A stretch of 64,000 nt of DNA, taken from Aedes albopictus (Eukaryota > Arthropoda > Insecta > Diptera > Culicidae). A model generated the notes under the pieces. That model saw only the letters and a list, made by a program, of their open reading frames with translations, ran no database searches and was not told the origin of the DNA. Where the stretch lies: contig NC_085138.1 in the NCBI RefSeq assembly GCF_035046485.1, positions 342,500,263 to 342,564,262 of the forward strand, in the 5' to 3' direction. The translations under genes and the position numbers were made by a program. Positions 1-8,818 of this stretch are shown here, piece after piece (position 1 is the stretch's first letter; each line of letters begins with the position of its first letter).

Positions 1-613
1 AGTGAAGGAAGCTTATGCTCCTCTGAAAAGAGAGACAGCGAGGATAGGCTTGACGATTAACTCTAACAAGACGAATTTTTTATGATTGATGAAGAATTTG
101 TTTATCTTGGTACACTTGTGACATGTGACAATGACGTTTCCCGTGAAGTGAAAAGGCGTATTGCGGCTGCGAATAGGGCCTTTTACGGATTGCGTAGCCA
201 GCTTAGGTCCCGTAACTTGCAAACGCAAACGAAATTCGCTCTGTATAAGACGCTGATTCTTCCGGTTGCCCTCTACGGTCACGAAGCGTGAACGTTAAAG
301 GAGGTAGACTAAAAAGCTTTTGGAGTTTTTGAGAGCAAAGTGCTGCGGACAATTCTTGGTGGGAAACAAGAAACTGGAGTGTGGCGCAGACGCATGAATC
401 ACGAGTTGTACCAAATGTATGAAGATGCGAATATTGTGATCCGTATAAAATACAGCAGACTTCAGTGGGCTGGACACGTAGTGCGAATGTCGGAACGTTC
501 GGGGAAACTGGAGGAACATCGCCCAAGACCGTCGAAGATGGTGCTCTACTATACGCTCGGCGTTGGAGTAAAGTTACTTTGCAGCCAACGAGGTATCAAG
601 GTAAGGTAAGGTA
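1..613 (+). pseudogene. Non-LTR retrotransposon fragment, C-terminal end of the reverse transcriptase ORF
   Basis: Open stretches at 82-291 and 340-609 encode the region that follows the reverse transcriptase core in RTE-like non-LTR elements: EFVYLGTLVTCDNDVSREVK, then LYKTLILPVALYGHE, then WRRRMNHEL and a RLQWAGHVVRM-type motif. The same motifs occur in the longer copy at 8819-11256. A stop after GHEA near 291 and a shift into another frame by 340 show that this copy is dead. The fragment ends in about three GGTAA units at 598-613; the copy at 8819 also ends in GGTAAGGTAA, so this is probably the true 3' end. It is 5' truncated by the window edge. The clade name is from memory. Confidence 0.8.
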
Positions 614-771
614 TATCGTGTGGCAGACACGAAGATATTCTATGCCAAAGAAAGTCAAGGAAATTTCCTTTAGGCGAAATTCCCGGACTGACTAGCCAGA
701 AATCGAACCCGTAACCCTTAGTATTGTCATGCTGAATACCCACACCTTAACAGCTGTGGCTATAGGGATCA
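609..771 (-). mobile_element. Feilai-type tRNA-derived SINE, partial copy
   Basis: Reading the minus strand, the piece starts with a tRNA-like head at about 771 and runs to 609. It aligns by eye with the minus-strand SINE at 25862-26140 and the plus-strand SINE at 24410-24691, including the box B equivalent (rc of GAAATCGAACCCG near 703-715). The 3' part of the family is missing; the copy stops exactly where the GGTAA tail of the neighbouring retrotransposon begins, so one insertion probably truncated the other. Confidence 0.8.
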
Positions 772-802
772 ATCACAGCTAAAACTATTATTTTCATTTT
801 AA

Positions 803-827
803 TTTATTTGTTCTAAACCTGTTTATT
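803..827 (-). promoter_or_regulatory. Polyadenylation signals of the first astacin-like gene
   Basis: Two AATAAA hexamers on the minus strand, at 827-822 and 808-803, lie 87-111 nt beyond the stop codon of the gene at 914-1863. This is a normal 3' UTR length for a compact insect gene. The cleavage site is not identifiable. Confidence 0.5.
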
Positions 828-913
828 TATATTATGTACTAACATTGTCAACGTCTATACTTACAACTTTAAAAAGTCATTATTGCTCATAGCGATACTA
901 CAGCTTAACTATC

Positions 914-1863
914 CTAGCAGTACCCACAAGGGTACATTATATTCAGCTTCCTGATGTCCTTCAGACTCATCGCTTCCCTCTGTCCGATAGTGTGTTCCTT
1001 ATTCTGCAGAAATGAAATAACATGAATTGAAAATGTTACCCTGAAAAGCGCAGAAATCATACCTTCAGAACGATCGTGTCCGATCCATCTCGGCTGAAGT
1101 GCTTCGATCCAAAGTGCATAATGCTTTCCTCGTCGAACGGAATGCCATGGTTCGGCAGAACACGCCCTCCGTGAATCTGCAAACTCCGGGCATGCTCCGG
1201 TCGAACGTGATCCCAATTGATGTCCAGATAATGGTCTCGGTCCTGTTGATTAGTCACGTGTCCCAAACCGAGTACATGGAACAACTGGTGAACGATGGCT
1301 CCCTCGAACATGCACTCGCTTGGGGAAATGTTCATGCGATTCAGACCCCTGTTGCGCCCAAGCGTTGACCAACATCCGGTTGATTCGCCGGAAATTACAA
1401 GATAGTCGCGCTCTTGCTTCTTCGGGACAAATCTGATCGTGCTGACATCTTCGATTTTAGCCATGGCTTCTCGAATTAGTTTGGCATACTCAAGAGCTGA
1501 AATTATATAAACAGGTATTATTCGTATTGGACTGATGCCCATTGAATGATGGATCTTACTCAAACTGTCGGCTTCAATCACAAACGGCACTAGATTGTTG
1601 GTCCACTTATCCACTTCCGTCACCACGGGATCACGTCCAGAAATGACCGTTTCCTGTTGCCGCTCCGTTAGCATTATATCGCCCTCAAAGTTACCGCTTC
1701 TAGTTTCACAGTCATAATTATCTATCGGAGACGGGAGTAAAATCTATTGATTGCGACAAAATGAGTCATCTCACAGCCCAAACTTACATTGTTGTCTGTC
1801 GACTGAAAATGCTACGGCAGTAGTCACCGCCGACAACAAGGCAATCAAACCGATTAGCTCCAT
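914..1863 (-). CDS. Astacin-family metalloprotease-like protein 1, predicted catalytically inactive (4 exons, 253 aa)
   Basis: Exons 1863-1788, 1721-1560, 1496-1063 and 1003-914 join in frame through GT-AG introns of 66, 63 and 59 nt (762 nt including TAG). Residues 1-18 (MELIGLIALLSAVTTAVA) form a signal peptide, so the protein should be secreted. F37-E-G-D40 matches the FxGD aspartate switch of astacin propeptides. Then come the W65..VPFVI strand, the G120-C121-W122-S123 block, and the zinc helix H149-Q-L-F-H153-V-L-G-L-G-H159. DRDHYLDINW, the Met-turn S204-IMHF208, IGQR, SLKDI and a C-terminal YPCGYC follow. All three zinc histidines are present, but the catalytic Glu is Gln150 and the Met-turn Tyr is Phe208. 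The Cys of the usual TCIRF block is also gone (STIRF). Length fits a minimal astacin. Known insect relatives include seminal-fluid and gut proteases; the tissue here is unknown. A close paralogue lies at 16353-17284. Confidence 0.9.
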
Positions 1864-1926
1864 TCTGTTCTGATTCTGTTGCACGTTTCAAGGTTTTTGA
1901 TGATCTGTTTGAGAATCTTCAGGTTG

Positions 1927-1940
1927 TTTTATACTTTATA
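1927..1940 (-). promoter_or_regulatory. Candidate TATA box of astacin-like gene 1
   Basis: The minus strand carries TATAAAGTATAAAA at 1940-1927, 64-77 nt before the ATG at 1863. A start of transcription about 25-30 nt downstream would fall near 1905-1912 and give a short 5' UTR, as in the paralogue. No clear initiator consensus is seen there. Confidence 0.45.
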
Positions 1941-2469
1941 GCTGTCACAGGCCAAGCTATATTTTCCTAGAAGCCGGATCGTTGGATTCGTCGGAAATTT
2001 GATCTTGAGAGCGATCGTGTGACTAGTGATGGTGGCTCGTGTCTAGCTGTTCGGGTTACCAGACACTTTTTTATGCGTTTAATGATATAACAGACCCGTG
2101 GAATTGGTTATTTATGAAAATGTTTGACAAACTTTTTTGAATTCTCATGCAACTCCTACGAACACAAAGAATCTTGCATTTTGGTCACTCTAATTCACCA
2201 AGACAAGATCTTCTTTATCTGCCCATCAGAAACAGAGGAGATTATCGGATGTGCTTATCTTAAGTGAAATATTTGGCCGCGTACATAATTGCTTGCAACT
2301 GTTTCATTTCCTTTGAAAGATAAATAAAAACAATTTTGCATCAACTGGTTCCATGAACAAAGATATCCAGAACAATCTGCTTTGCGGTGTTGCTGGGGAA
2401 ACATTCGATAGAACTCAATATCCTGAATTTTTGGAAATATATGCAATTGGCTATTCAACATGCATGTAT
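1941..2469. other. Intergenic, nothing recognised
   Basis: AT-rich sequence upstream of the first astacin gene. I find no coding frame with family motifs, no inverted repeat longer than a few bases and no RNA gene. Confidence 0.5.
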
Positions 2470-2745
2470 ACGGAATTCATCTACATCGGATCCTTACTGA
2501 TGGCTGATAACAATGCTGACCGTGAAATACGTAGGAACATCATCAGTTGAAGTCGTAACTATTAAGGGCTCCAGAAGAAGCTGCGGTCTAAAACGATTCA
2601 TCCGGTGTTCCTGTACGGACACGAGACATGGACTATGCTCGAGGAGGACCTACGAACATTCGGAGTTTTCAAGCGATGCGTGCTAAGGACTATCTTTGGC
2701 AGTGTGCAGGAGAATGATGGAGACGGAGAAAGATGAACCACCCCA
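2470..2745 (+). pseudogene. Degenerate non-LTR retrotransposon fragment
   Basis: Conceptual translation with several stops gives EFIYIGSLLMADNNADREIR, then VFLYGHETWTM, then GVFKRCVLRTIFGSVQ. This is the same post-reverse-transcriptase region as at 1-613 and 10420-10700. In-frame stops follow NIIS and NY, and the fragment stops before the WRRR block is complete. It is an independent, older copy. Confidence 0.7.
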
Positions 2746-2875
2746 AGTAACAATGGTAGCTGAACAGTGAGAATCATAGCTTAAGAATCGTTGGTTAATG
2801 GTACCAATAGCGGAATAAGCTGGAAGCTGAATATCAAGTTGAATAGAAGCTTGTTTAGTGTATAACATATCTCTT

Positions 2876-3069
2876 GTACGCGGATTTCGCGTAAGTGTCT
2901 CTACTTACGGGTCCGCCACACCCTTTTTTGGCCCTTCACACAGCGGCATGTTGAATTCAGAGAGGTAATGTAATTCAATCTTTACTGTTCAGTAGAACTG
3001 CATGCTGAGCAAGACTCAAGCTAGGATGGTGGCTACCTACGTACATACATACATACATACATACATACA
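2876..3069 (+). repeat. Hairpin-bearing repeat ending in a (CATA)n microsatellite
   Basis: A stem of about 14 bp at 2879-2917 (GCGGATTTCGCGTAAGT pairing with ACTTACGGGTCCGC) is followed by about 120 nt of non-coding sequence and then by about seven CATA units at 3040-3069. A short tandem tail after a non-coding block is how many insect non-LTR elements end, so this may be the 3' UTR of such an element. The CATA tail differs from the GGTAA tails of the other copies here, so it is probably another family. Confidence 0.4.
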
Positions 3070-3404
3070 ACATATCTCTTGTACAGCCTATCATATGCTG
3101 ATTATGTTTAACAATATGTTTAGCATCTATATTTCTCATGGTTCGCTTGGCATCATACAGCGTAGCACAAATGATGTACTAATTCACACAAAACAGCAAA
3201 CTTTGAACGCTATTTAAAAAAAATCATCAAAAATCGTGTCTGTGAAAAAAATAACATGAAAGCTTATGTATTTTTTGGGTGATCGCCGATGATAAAAATT
3301 GCCCGAACTTGCCCGACTGCAAGAACGTCCTACATACATTTTCAAGAACTTTCTATAAAAAAAACAATGCATATTTTGTTTTTTTTTTCAAATAATTTCT
3401 TTAA

Positions 3405-4789
3405 TACCGTAATCCAGGGTCAAATTGATCACTTTGAAACAACTTTTGCGGATAACATCAAATATTGCCAAAAGAATTTCGGTAAAATCAGTACCCAGTG
3501 GATCTCCATGAAACCATGTGATAGAATTTTGTTCAACAAATTTTAACTTTTGGTTAAATTACTTCAAAAATAAAAAAATTGAAGATGCCACTTTGGGGCG
3601 AAATTGATCAGTGTACAATTAATTCTCTAATACCCAAATGTTTGATTTTGATCTAAATATCATTTTTCGTCATCTAAAGTCGATTTAAACATGTCTTGGA
3701 AGATGATTCTTTTTAATTCTCGATTTCGTGAATTTCAGTTTTTGATTTTTCTAATTTTTATTTTTGATCATCCCCACACTTTTATATTTTTCCTGGGAGC
3801 CTATTTGGGATACGATTTTTTTGAGATGAAAACTTTTTGAGATTTTATGATTATTGTTGAAATATTTTTATTTTTATTTTTTTTCATTGGAAATTTTATT
3901 TTCCGTGTAATTTGAGGGAAAATAATTTTAGAGTGTATTCGATTCCCTTAAACTATTAAACTTGGATAGTATGAATTGGGAAAAATTTAAAATATGTTAA
4001 TTGTGGCGATTCAATACAAATTAAACGTTGATTTCTAAAAGGTGACATCAATTTTTCAATGATTATTAAAAAAATGTAAATACGCTTAAAAATACACCAA
4101 AAATCATTTTGAGATAGACAAAACAGTCCTAAATATCAGCCAAAAATATAAAAAAAAAATGTTTTTCCACGAAGCAAAAATTACAAAAAATCTCAAACTA
4201 TACCCAGTCTAAAGGCGGGGTTGGGTATTAGAGGGTTTAAGCATCGGTTAAAAAGAAAAATTTCCGTATCCACTTAATTTTGCTCTTCTAAACCCGAACA
4301 ACGCGTCAAAACTCTTACAACTAGTGGATTTGGCACTTAAAATTTCAAATTAAATTTTGATATTTTATTCTTAACGCCTAAAGGTAGGCAATTTCCTTTG
4401 AAATTATGTGAATTATGTTAGAATAAATGACTGTTTCGTCAAATAAGATTTTTTTTAAACTTATTCATATTCAGAAACATTTTAACCAAGGCTCCACAAA
4501 AATGTTAGAACAAACAAATTTCGGGAAGTCCTAGTGGCAATCGATTGTTACGAAGCAATGATTTCAGCTAAGTGAGAAATACATTGCAAATTCTTAAAAA
4601 AAATAACGCAAAACTAACTTTTTTCTGAAAAAAATAATAGATTAAACTCATCCCTAGACATCTATGAACTAGGTAAAGTAAGAAGTTTGAAATCATTGCG
4701 ACGCTTAGAAGTTCCTGGTATGTAATTGCAATGTAGTACCCAAGTGATCAATTTCACCCCGCTGATCAATTTGACCCCGGTTTACGGTA
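3405..4789. mobile_element. TA-flanked foldback element, CCGTAA...GGGTCAAATTGATCA family (long copy)
   Basis: The left end reads TACCGTAATCCAGGGTCAAA and the right end is its complement, TTTGACCCCGGTTTACGGTA, so the TA is the presumed target duplication. The motif GGGGYNAAATTGATCA recurs inside near 3594-3612 and, as a tandem inverted pair, at 4745-4775. The AT-rich interior has no transposase frame. Shorter relatives with the same ends lie at 10675-10893 and 29771-29969, so this is a non-autonomous family. It is probably mobilised by a mariner-like or related TA-specific transposase (inference). Confidence 0.75.
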
Positions 4790-4883
4790 TATGTTTTATT
4801 TTAGTATTTTTCATTATTTTGACTCGAAAACTGACACTAAATTTGTTCACAAACGTAATTTTATGAAAAATCTCTATATTAAG

Positions 4884-5385
4884 TAGGTACAGGGGATAGA
4901 CAAAATGATCGGGACAGGCAAAATTTTCACTTTTCTCAAAATGTTCAACTGGCTGTAACTTTTCGAAAAGTGCATCAAATATTCTAAAATTTTTACTGTA
5001 AGTTATCAACTAGTTGTGTATCAGTGGTTTAAATATGGGAAAGATTCCACAAAGTTATAAATATTCTTGGAAAGAATAAAGTCAAATGTTTCTAAGAGTT
5101 CATTATTATAAGAGTTCATTATATGAATATGAATATGAATATGAAGTCATGAATAGTCAAAATTTCATTGCAATCGGTTCATTAAATCCGGAGATATAAT
5201 AGCTCAAAGTTGGCTATCGGATAATTTTACCCTTTTCAAGAATCTTTATAACTTCGTGGAAAATGGCCCAATCATTCCCAATTTGGACCACTGATACACA
5301 ACTAATTGATCAACTTACAGTAAAAATTTGAGAATGTTCGATACACTTTTGGAAAAGTTACAGCTAGTTGAACATTTTTTGAAAT
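4884..5385. mobile_element. Foldback repeat, CAGGGGATAGACAAAATGATCG family
   Basis: The left arm (about 4886-5090: GATAGACAAAATGATCGGG, TGTAACTTTTCGAAAAGTGC) and the right arm (about 5160-5385) are imperfect inverted copies around a short spacer holding a (GAATAT)n tract at 5125-5144. A single arm of the same family stands at 25203-25480. No coding capacity. Confidence 0.6.
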
Positions 5386-5425
5386 AGCATAAATAGCCGA
5401 ACAACTTTGCCGAATACACCATATC

Positions 5426-5600
5426 GCTAAAATGAAAGATGGCAAAAATGACTTATAGGACTTTTAAGCGAATAACGTAAGAAAAATATACTACCTTTCA
5501 GAATATCGACCTTGTTCATAGAAATATTTTCTCTGAAGGCACCAAGTGTGGATCTCGACATCTCGACGAGCTATAGGTTTTTTCCGTGTATTTTCAGTCC
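5426..5600 (+). repeat. Dispersed repeat fragment shared with 51417-51530
   Basis: ATGAAAGATGGCAAAA, GGACTTTTAAGCGAATAACG and TCCTGCTCCAGTGTG occur in this order here and again, with few changes, at 51417-51530. It is non-coding and both copies are incomplete, so the element's ends are unknown. Confidence 0.5.
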
Positions 5601-5699
5601 TGCTCCAGTGTGGAACGGCTGCCATGAATCATGTTTTATGGAGAAATATTGTTGATTCAGTTTTATCTTGAATTTTATGTAATACTAAATAAATGGAAC

Positions 5700-6060
5700 G
5701 AATAGAGTGTACCAATTACAGAGGGATTACCCTTTTAAACTCGGCTAATTAGATACTGTTGCGTGTCCTGTTCATCAGACTGAGACATCCTGAGGAGTCC
5801 ATCGTCGGTGAATACCAGGCTGGTTTCCGAGAGGGCCGATCAGAGACGAACCATATATTAAACTTAGGGATGATCCGAGATAAATTTCAGCAATATAACT
5901 TGCAGACTCATTATCTGTTCATTGTTTTCAAAGTAGTGTACGATCCCTTGAAAAGAAATAAGCTTCGGCAGATAAGGCCAGTATATGGTTTTCCGGTGAA
6001 ACTGATTAGGCTGATACGCACTACGTTTGATGGATCGAAAGCAAGTATTCCGATCGTACC
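5700..6060 (+). pseudogene. Reverse transcriptase fragment, degenerate
   Basis: The frame from 5759 reads HPEESIVGEYQAGFREGRS, then THYLFIVFKVVYDPLKRNKL, then YGFPVKLIRLI. This matches the 9823-10311 reverse transcriptase (YQAGF, THHLFIDFKSAYDTIDREQL, YGFPDKLTRLI), but the motif A Asp is Val here (FIVFK for FIDFK). The match ends near 6060, where a DNA element starts at 6106. It is a dead, 5'- and 3'-truncated copy. Confidence 0.75.
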
Positions 6061-6105
6061 GGCAGTGTCTACCTCGTGGGGATTTATTTTAATCGTACAT
6101 ATTGG

Positions 6106-7484
6106 TACACTCAAACCTCCATTTAGGTCGAATCCATTTAGGTAAAATCTATTTAGGTCCTTTCATTTAGGTAACGTTACCTGAATGGAATCTGATTGTG
6201 TTCAGAGCAGTTGGAGTGTTGTAGATTAGGGATAAGGTTGCTTTATGGAAATTAGGCTGCAAGTGGAGTTATGGGGAGTTCAGGGCATGCTCAGGGGGAG
6301 CAATGAGGGGGATGGGGTTGGTTTGGGACTGTTTAAGGTTTCCTGAGAATTTTCTTGAGCATAAGTCATCAAATCTACATGCATAACTTGTGTGCTTAAT
6401 GATTGAATAAAAATCATGCTTACACACCCTCATGCAACTTTGTGCTGACAAGTGGTAAGTTCAATATTTGTTTAAGAATATCTAAGAGTTCCCTTGAGTA
6501 TAGGTCATCGGATCTACAATTGTAAACAGTCTGGAACGTCTTGAATCTCTTCTGTAACCACCAGAATCGTTTAAGGACAGACTTGTTAGAATCCCAAAAT
6601 GGCCGCCACATTGGCCGACTTTGGCACCTACTTACGATTTCGAGGGCACAAATCTCTTCGTAAACAAAACCAGCGCACCTGATCTCCTTATTTTAAGCTT
6701 ATTATAAGTGAGCAAGAACAGAATAATAAAATACACTGTTGTTTAAAGCTTGCTTCTTGAGATTTGTGCGTCTGAAGTTCTGAAGCGTTTTTGAAGCGGG
6801 ATTTCAAGACGTTTGTCCTTAAGAAACGATTTAAAGCGCCGCTGAAATCTCCCTGAAGCTTACCTAAGAACTGTGATCCAAAATGTATTTTCAGAAACTG
6901 CAGGCCCCCTTAACCCCCCCTCAAAATTTCCTGTAACACCCCTAAGACCCTCAAAAACCCCGAAAACGCCTGTAAAAAGCCTCTGAAACCCGTCAAAAAT
7001 CCTCTGAAGCTTCCTAAATCGCCCTCGTAATCCCCCTAAAATACCCTCGGACCCCATGTAACGCACCTGGGACCCTCAGAAATCCCCAAAAACGCGTACG
7101 TAACGCATGAGGAACGCCTCTGAAAATCGCCAAAAATCATCTTTAGCTGTCTGAAATGCATTCGAAATCCCCCTAAAGCCCCCTCGGACCTCATGTAACG
7201 CATCTGAGACCCTTCGAAACTCCTCGAAAATACCCCTGAAAGCCCCCCACCCCCGGTACAACTCCTCTGACAACCACCTCCCCTCCTCATGAAACTCCTA
7301 TGGAATCTGTCTGAAACACTGCATGGCCCCCTTTAAATCTCCAGGTCACTCCTCCTCCTTAAACTTTTTTGCAATCTTCAAATCCATTTAGGTAACAAAC
7401 TGAATATTTAGGTAATGAATTCATTTAGGTAAAAATTCTATTTAGGCAGTCCCGACTCGTTATCTAAATGGAGGTTTTGGTGTA
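6106..7484. mobile_element. TA-flanked element with (CATTTAGGT) subterminal repeats
   Basis: The terminal inverted repeats are TACACTCAAACCTCCATTTA (6106) and the complement of TAAATGGAGGTTTTGGTGTA (ending 7484). Just inside each end are several TTTAGGTAA-type repeats (6118-6182 and 7382-7447). The interior is unusual: its right half (6850-7370) is a C-rich string of degenerate CCCCTAAA/CCTCTGAAA units. No transposase is visible, so this is a non-autonomous element of about 1.4 kb. Confidence 0.7.
7025..7240. repeat. Direct repeat of about 139 bp in the C-rich core
   Basis: CCCTCGGACCCCATGTAACG near 7047 recurs as CCCTCGGACCTCATGTAACG near 7186. Similar flanks (CACCTGGGACCCT and CATCTGAGACCCT) give a spacing of about 139 bp. 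The open frames seen across it on the minus strand are a by-product of the low-complexity C-rich sequence. Confidence 0.5.
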
Positions 7485-7539
7485 CGAAGGTTCTCAGAAA
7501 TCGATGATTTTTTTCATAGGTTGGGTTCATACGTAGATA

Positions 7540-8665
7540 TAAGTTTTATTTGCAAGAATAACCATATACATTCTTTGGGATAGTTTTAGATCCATCAATT
7601 TTGTGCAAGTTTGCTGAAGACACTTTTTATGTAGCTTTAAAGTTGACCGATCTAGAGGTAGTTTTCTGAATAAGCTTAGGGTGGTTCAAGGCAAACCGGT
7701 TTTCTGGCGTTAACTTTTTGATATTCGATTTTTCATCAAAGTCGCCCAAGAAACACTTGTAGAGCATTTGAAGACGCGTCGTTTCGTGCGCTGAGATGGT
7801 CGTTATCTCTTTTGGTTCAAAAATTACAGGCATTTTTCTTAAAAATCATAGTTTTTAAAAAGGTGTTATGACGGGTTGGGGCAAACATAAAAAATATCTT
7901 TTGCCCGCATTCAAAAGAAGAAATGTTGTTATAAAACATATAAAAAATTAGAGGGGTGTTATTTTTGTAACTCAAGTGGAAAATAAACAAAAAAGATAAA
8001 GCGATTAAACTGGTTTGACCAAATTTGGAGCATTTTCCCATAGTTTTCATAGGGTGACGCTAGAACAAATCGTTTTATTGCTTTATCTTTTTTGTTTTAA
8101 ATTTCTCGTCAAAGTCACCTAAGAACCACTTTTAAAGCTTCCAAAAACGCGCATTTTCGTGCGCTGAGAATGTTGCTACGTCATTCCGTTCAAAAGATAT
8201 TGATGATTTTCAAGAAAAAATAGGCACTTTCCAAGTATTTTTCACTTGAGTTACAAAAATAACACCCCTCTTATTTTTTGATATGTTTTATAGCAGCATT
8301 TCTTCTTTTGAATGCGGGCAAAAGATATTTTTATGTTTACCCCAACCCATCATAAACCCATTTGAAAAAACTATGATTTTTAAAGAAAAACGCCTGTAAA
8401 TTCTGAACTAAAAGAGATAACGACCATCTCAGCGCACGAAACGACGCGTCTTTAAATGCTCTACAAGTGTTTCTTGGGGGACTTTGATGAAAAATCGATC
8501 CTGAAAAAGTTAACGTCAGAAAACCGTTTTTTTTTTCAGAAGAATACCTCTAGATCGGTAAATTTTAAGACTACAAAAAAGGGTCTTCAGCAAAGTTGCT
8601 CAAAATTAACAGATCTACAACTTTCCCGAAGAATGTATACATTTATTCTTGCAAATAAAAAAGTT
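7540..8665. mobile_element. Foldback element, arms of about 450 bp
   Basis: The arm at 7540-8010 (TTTATTTGCAAGAATA, CATCAAAGTCGCCCAAGAAA, CGCATTCAAAAGAAGAAATG, GGGGTGTTATTTTTGTAACT) returns in inverted form at about 8065-8665. A third, degenerate partial copy in direct orientation lies at 8105-8215. Short open frames in the arms on both strands are mirror images and non-coding. Target duplication not determined. Confidence 0.7.
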
Positions 8666-8818
8666 TGGTTACCAATTTCTTTGAAAATATGAACCACTCT
8701 CATTTTCATGCACATTTTAAAAAGGGCCTAATTATTAGGGACAACTTTGTTGAAGACCATATTTGCCTAAAAACTCATTTGAAGGCGTTGAATGCATCTT
8801 TCCTCGTAAATCTGGTTC

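Noticed and set aside
1099..1368. Plus-strand frame opposite astacin-like gene 1
   Set aside because: It is the antisense shadow of exon 3; the minus-strand frame carries the family motifs and splice sites.
914..1863. Glu-to-Gln change as a sequencing error
   Set aside because: The independent paralogue at 16353-17284 has the same Gln and the same Phe at the Met-turn, each in an otherwise intact frame.
2752..2870. Second copy of the CCAAGTAACCA MITE
   Set aside because: Only a left end (CCAAGTAACAATGGTAGCTG) is similar; no convincing right end was found, so it was not annotated as an element.
7036..7290. Gly/Phe/Arg-rich minus-strand frames
   Set aside because: Low-complexity C-rich core of a transposon, with a 139-bp direct repeat; no family motif.
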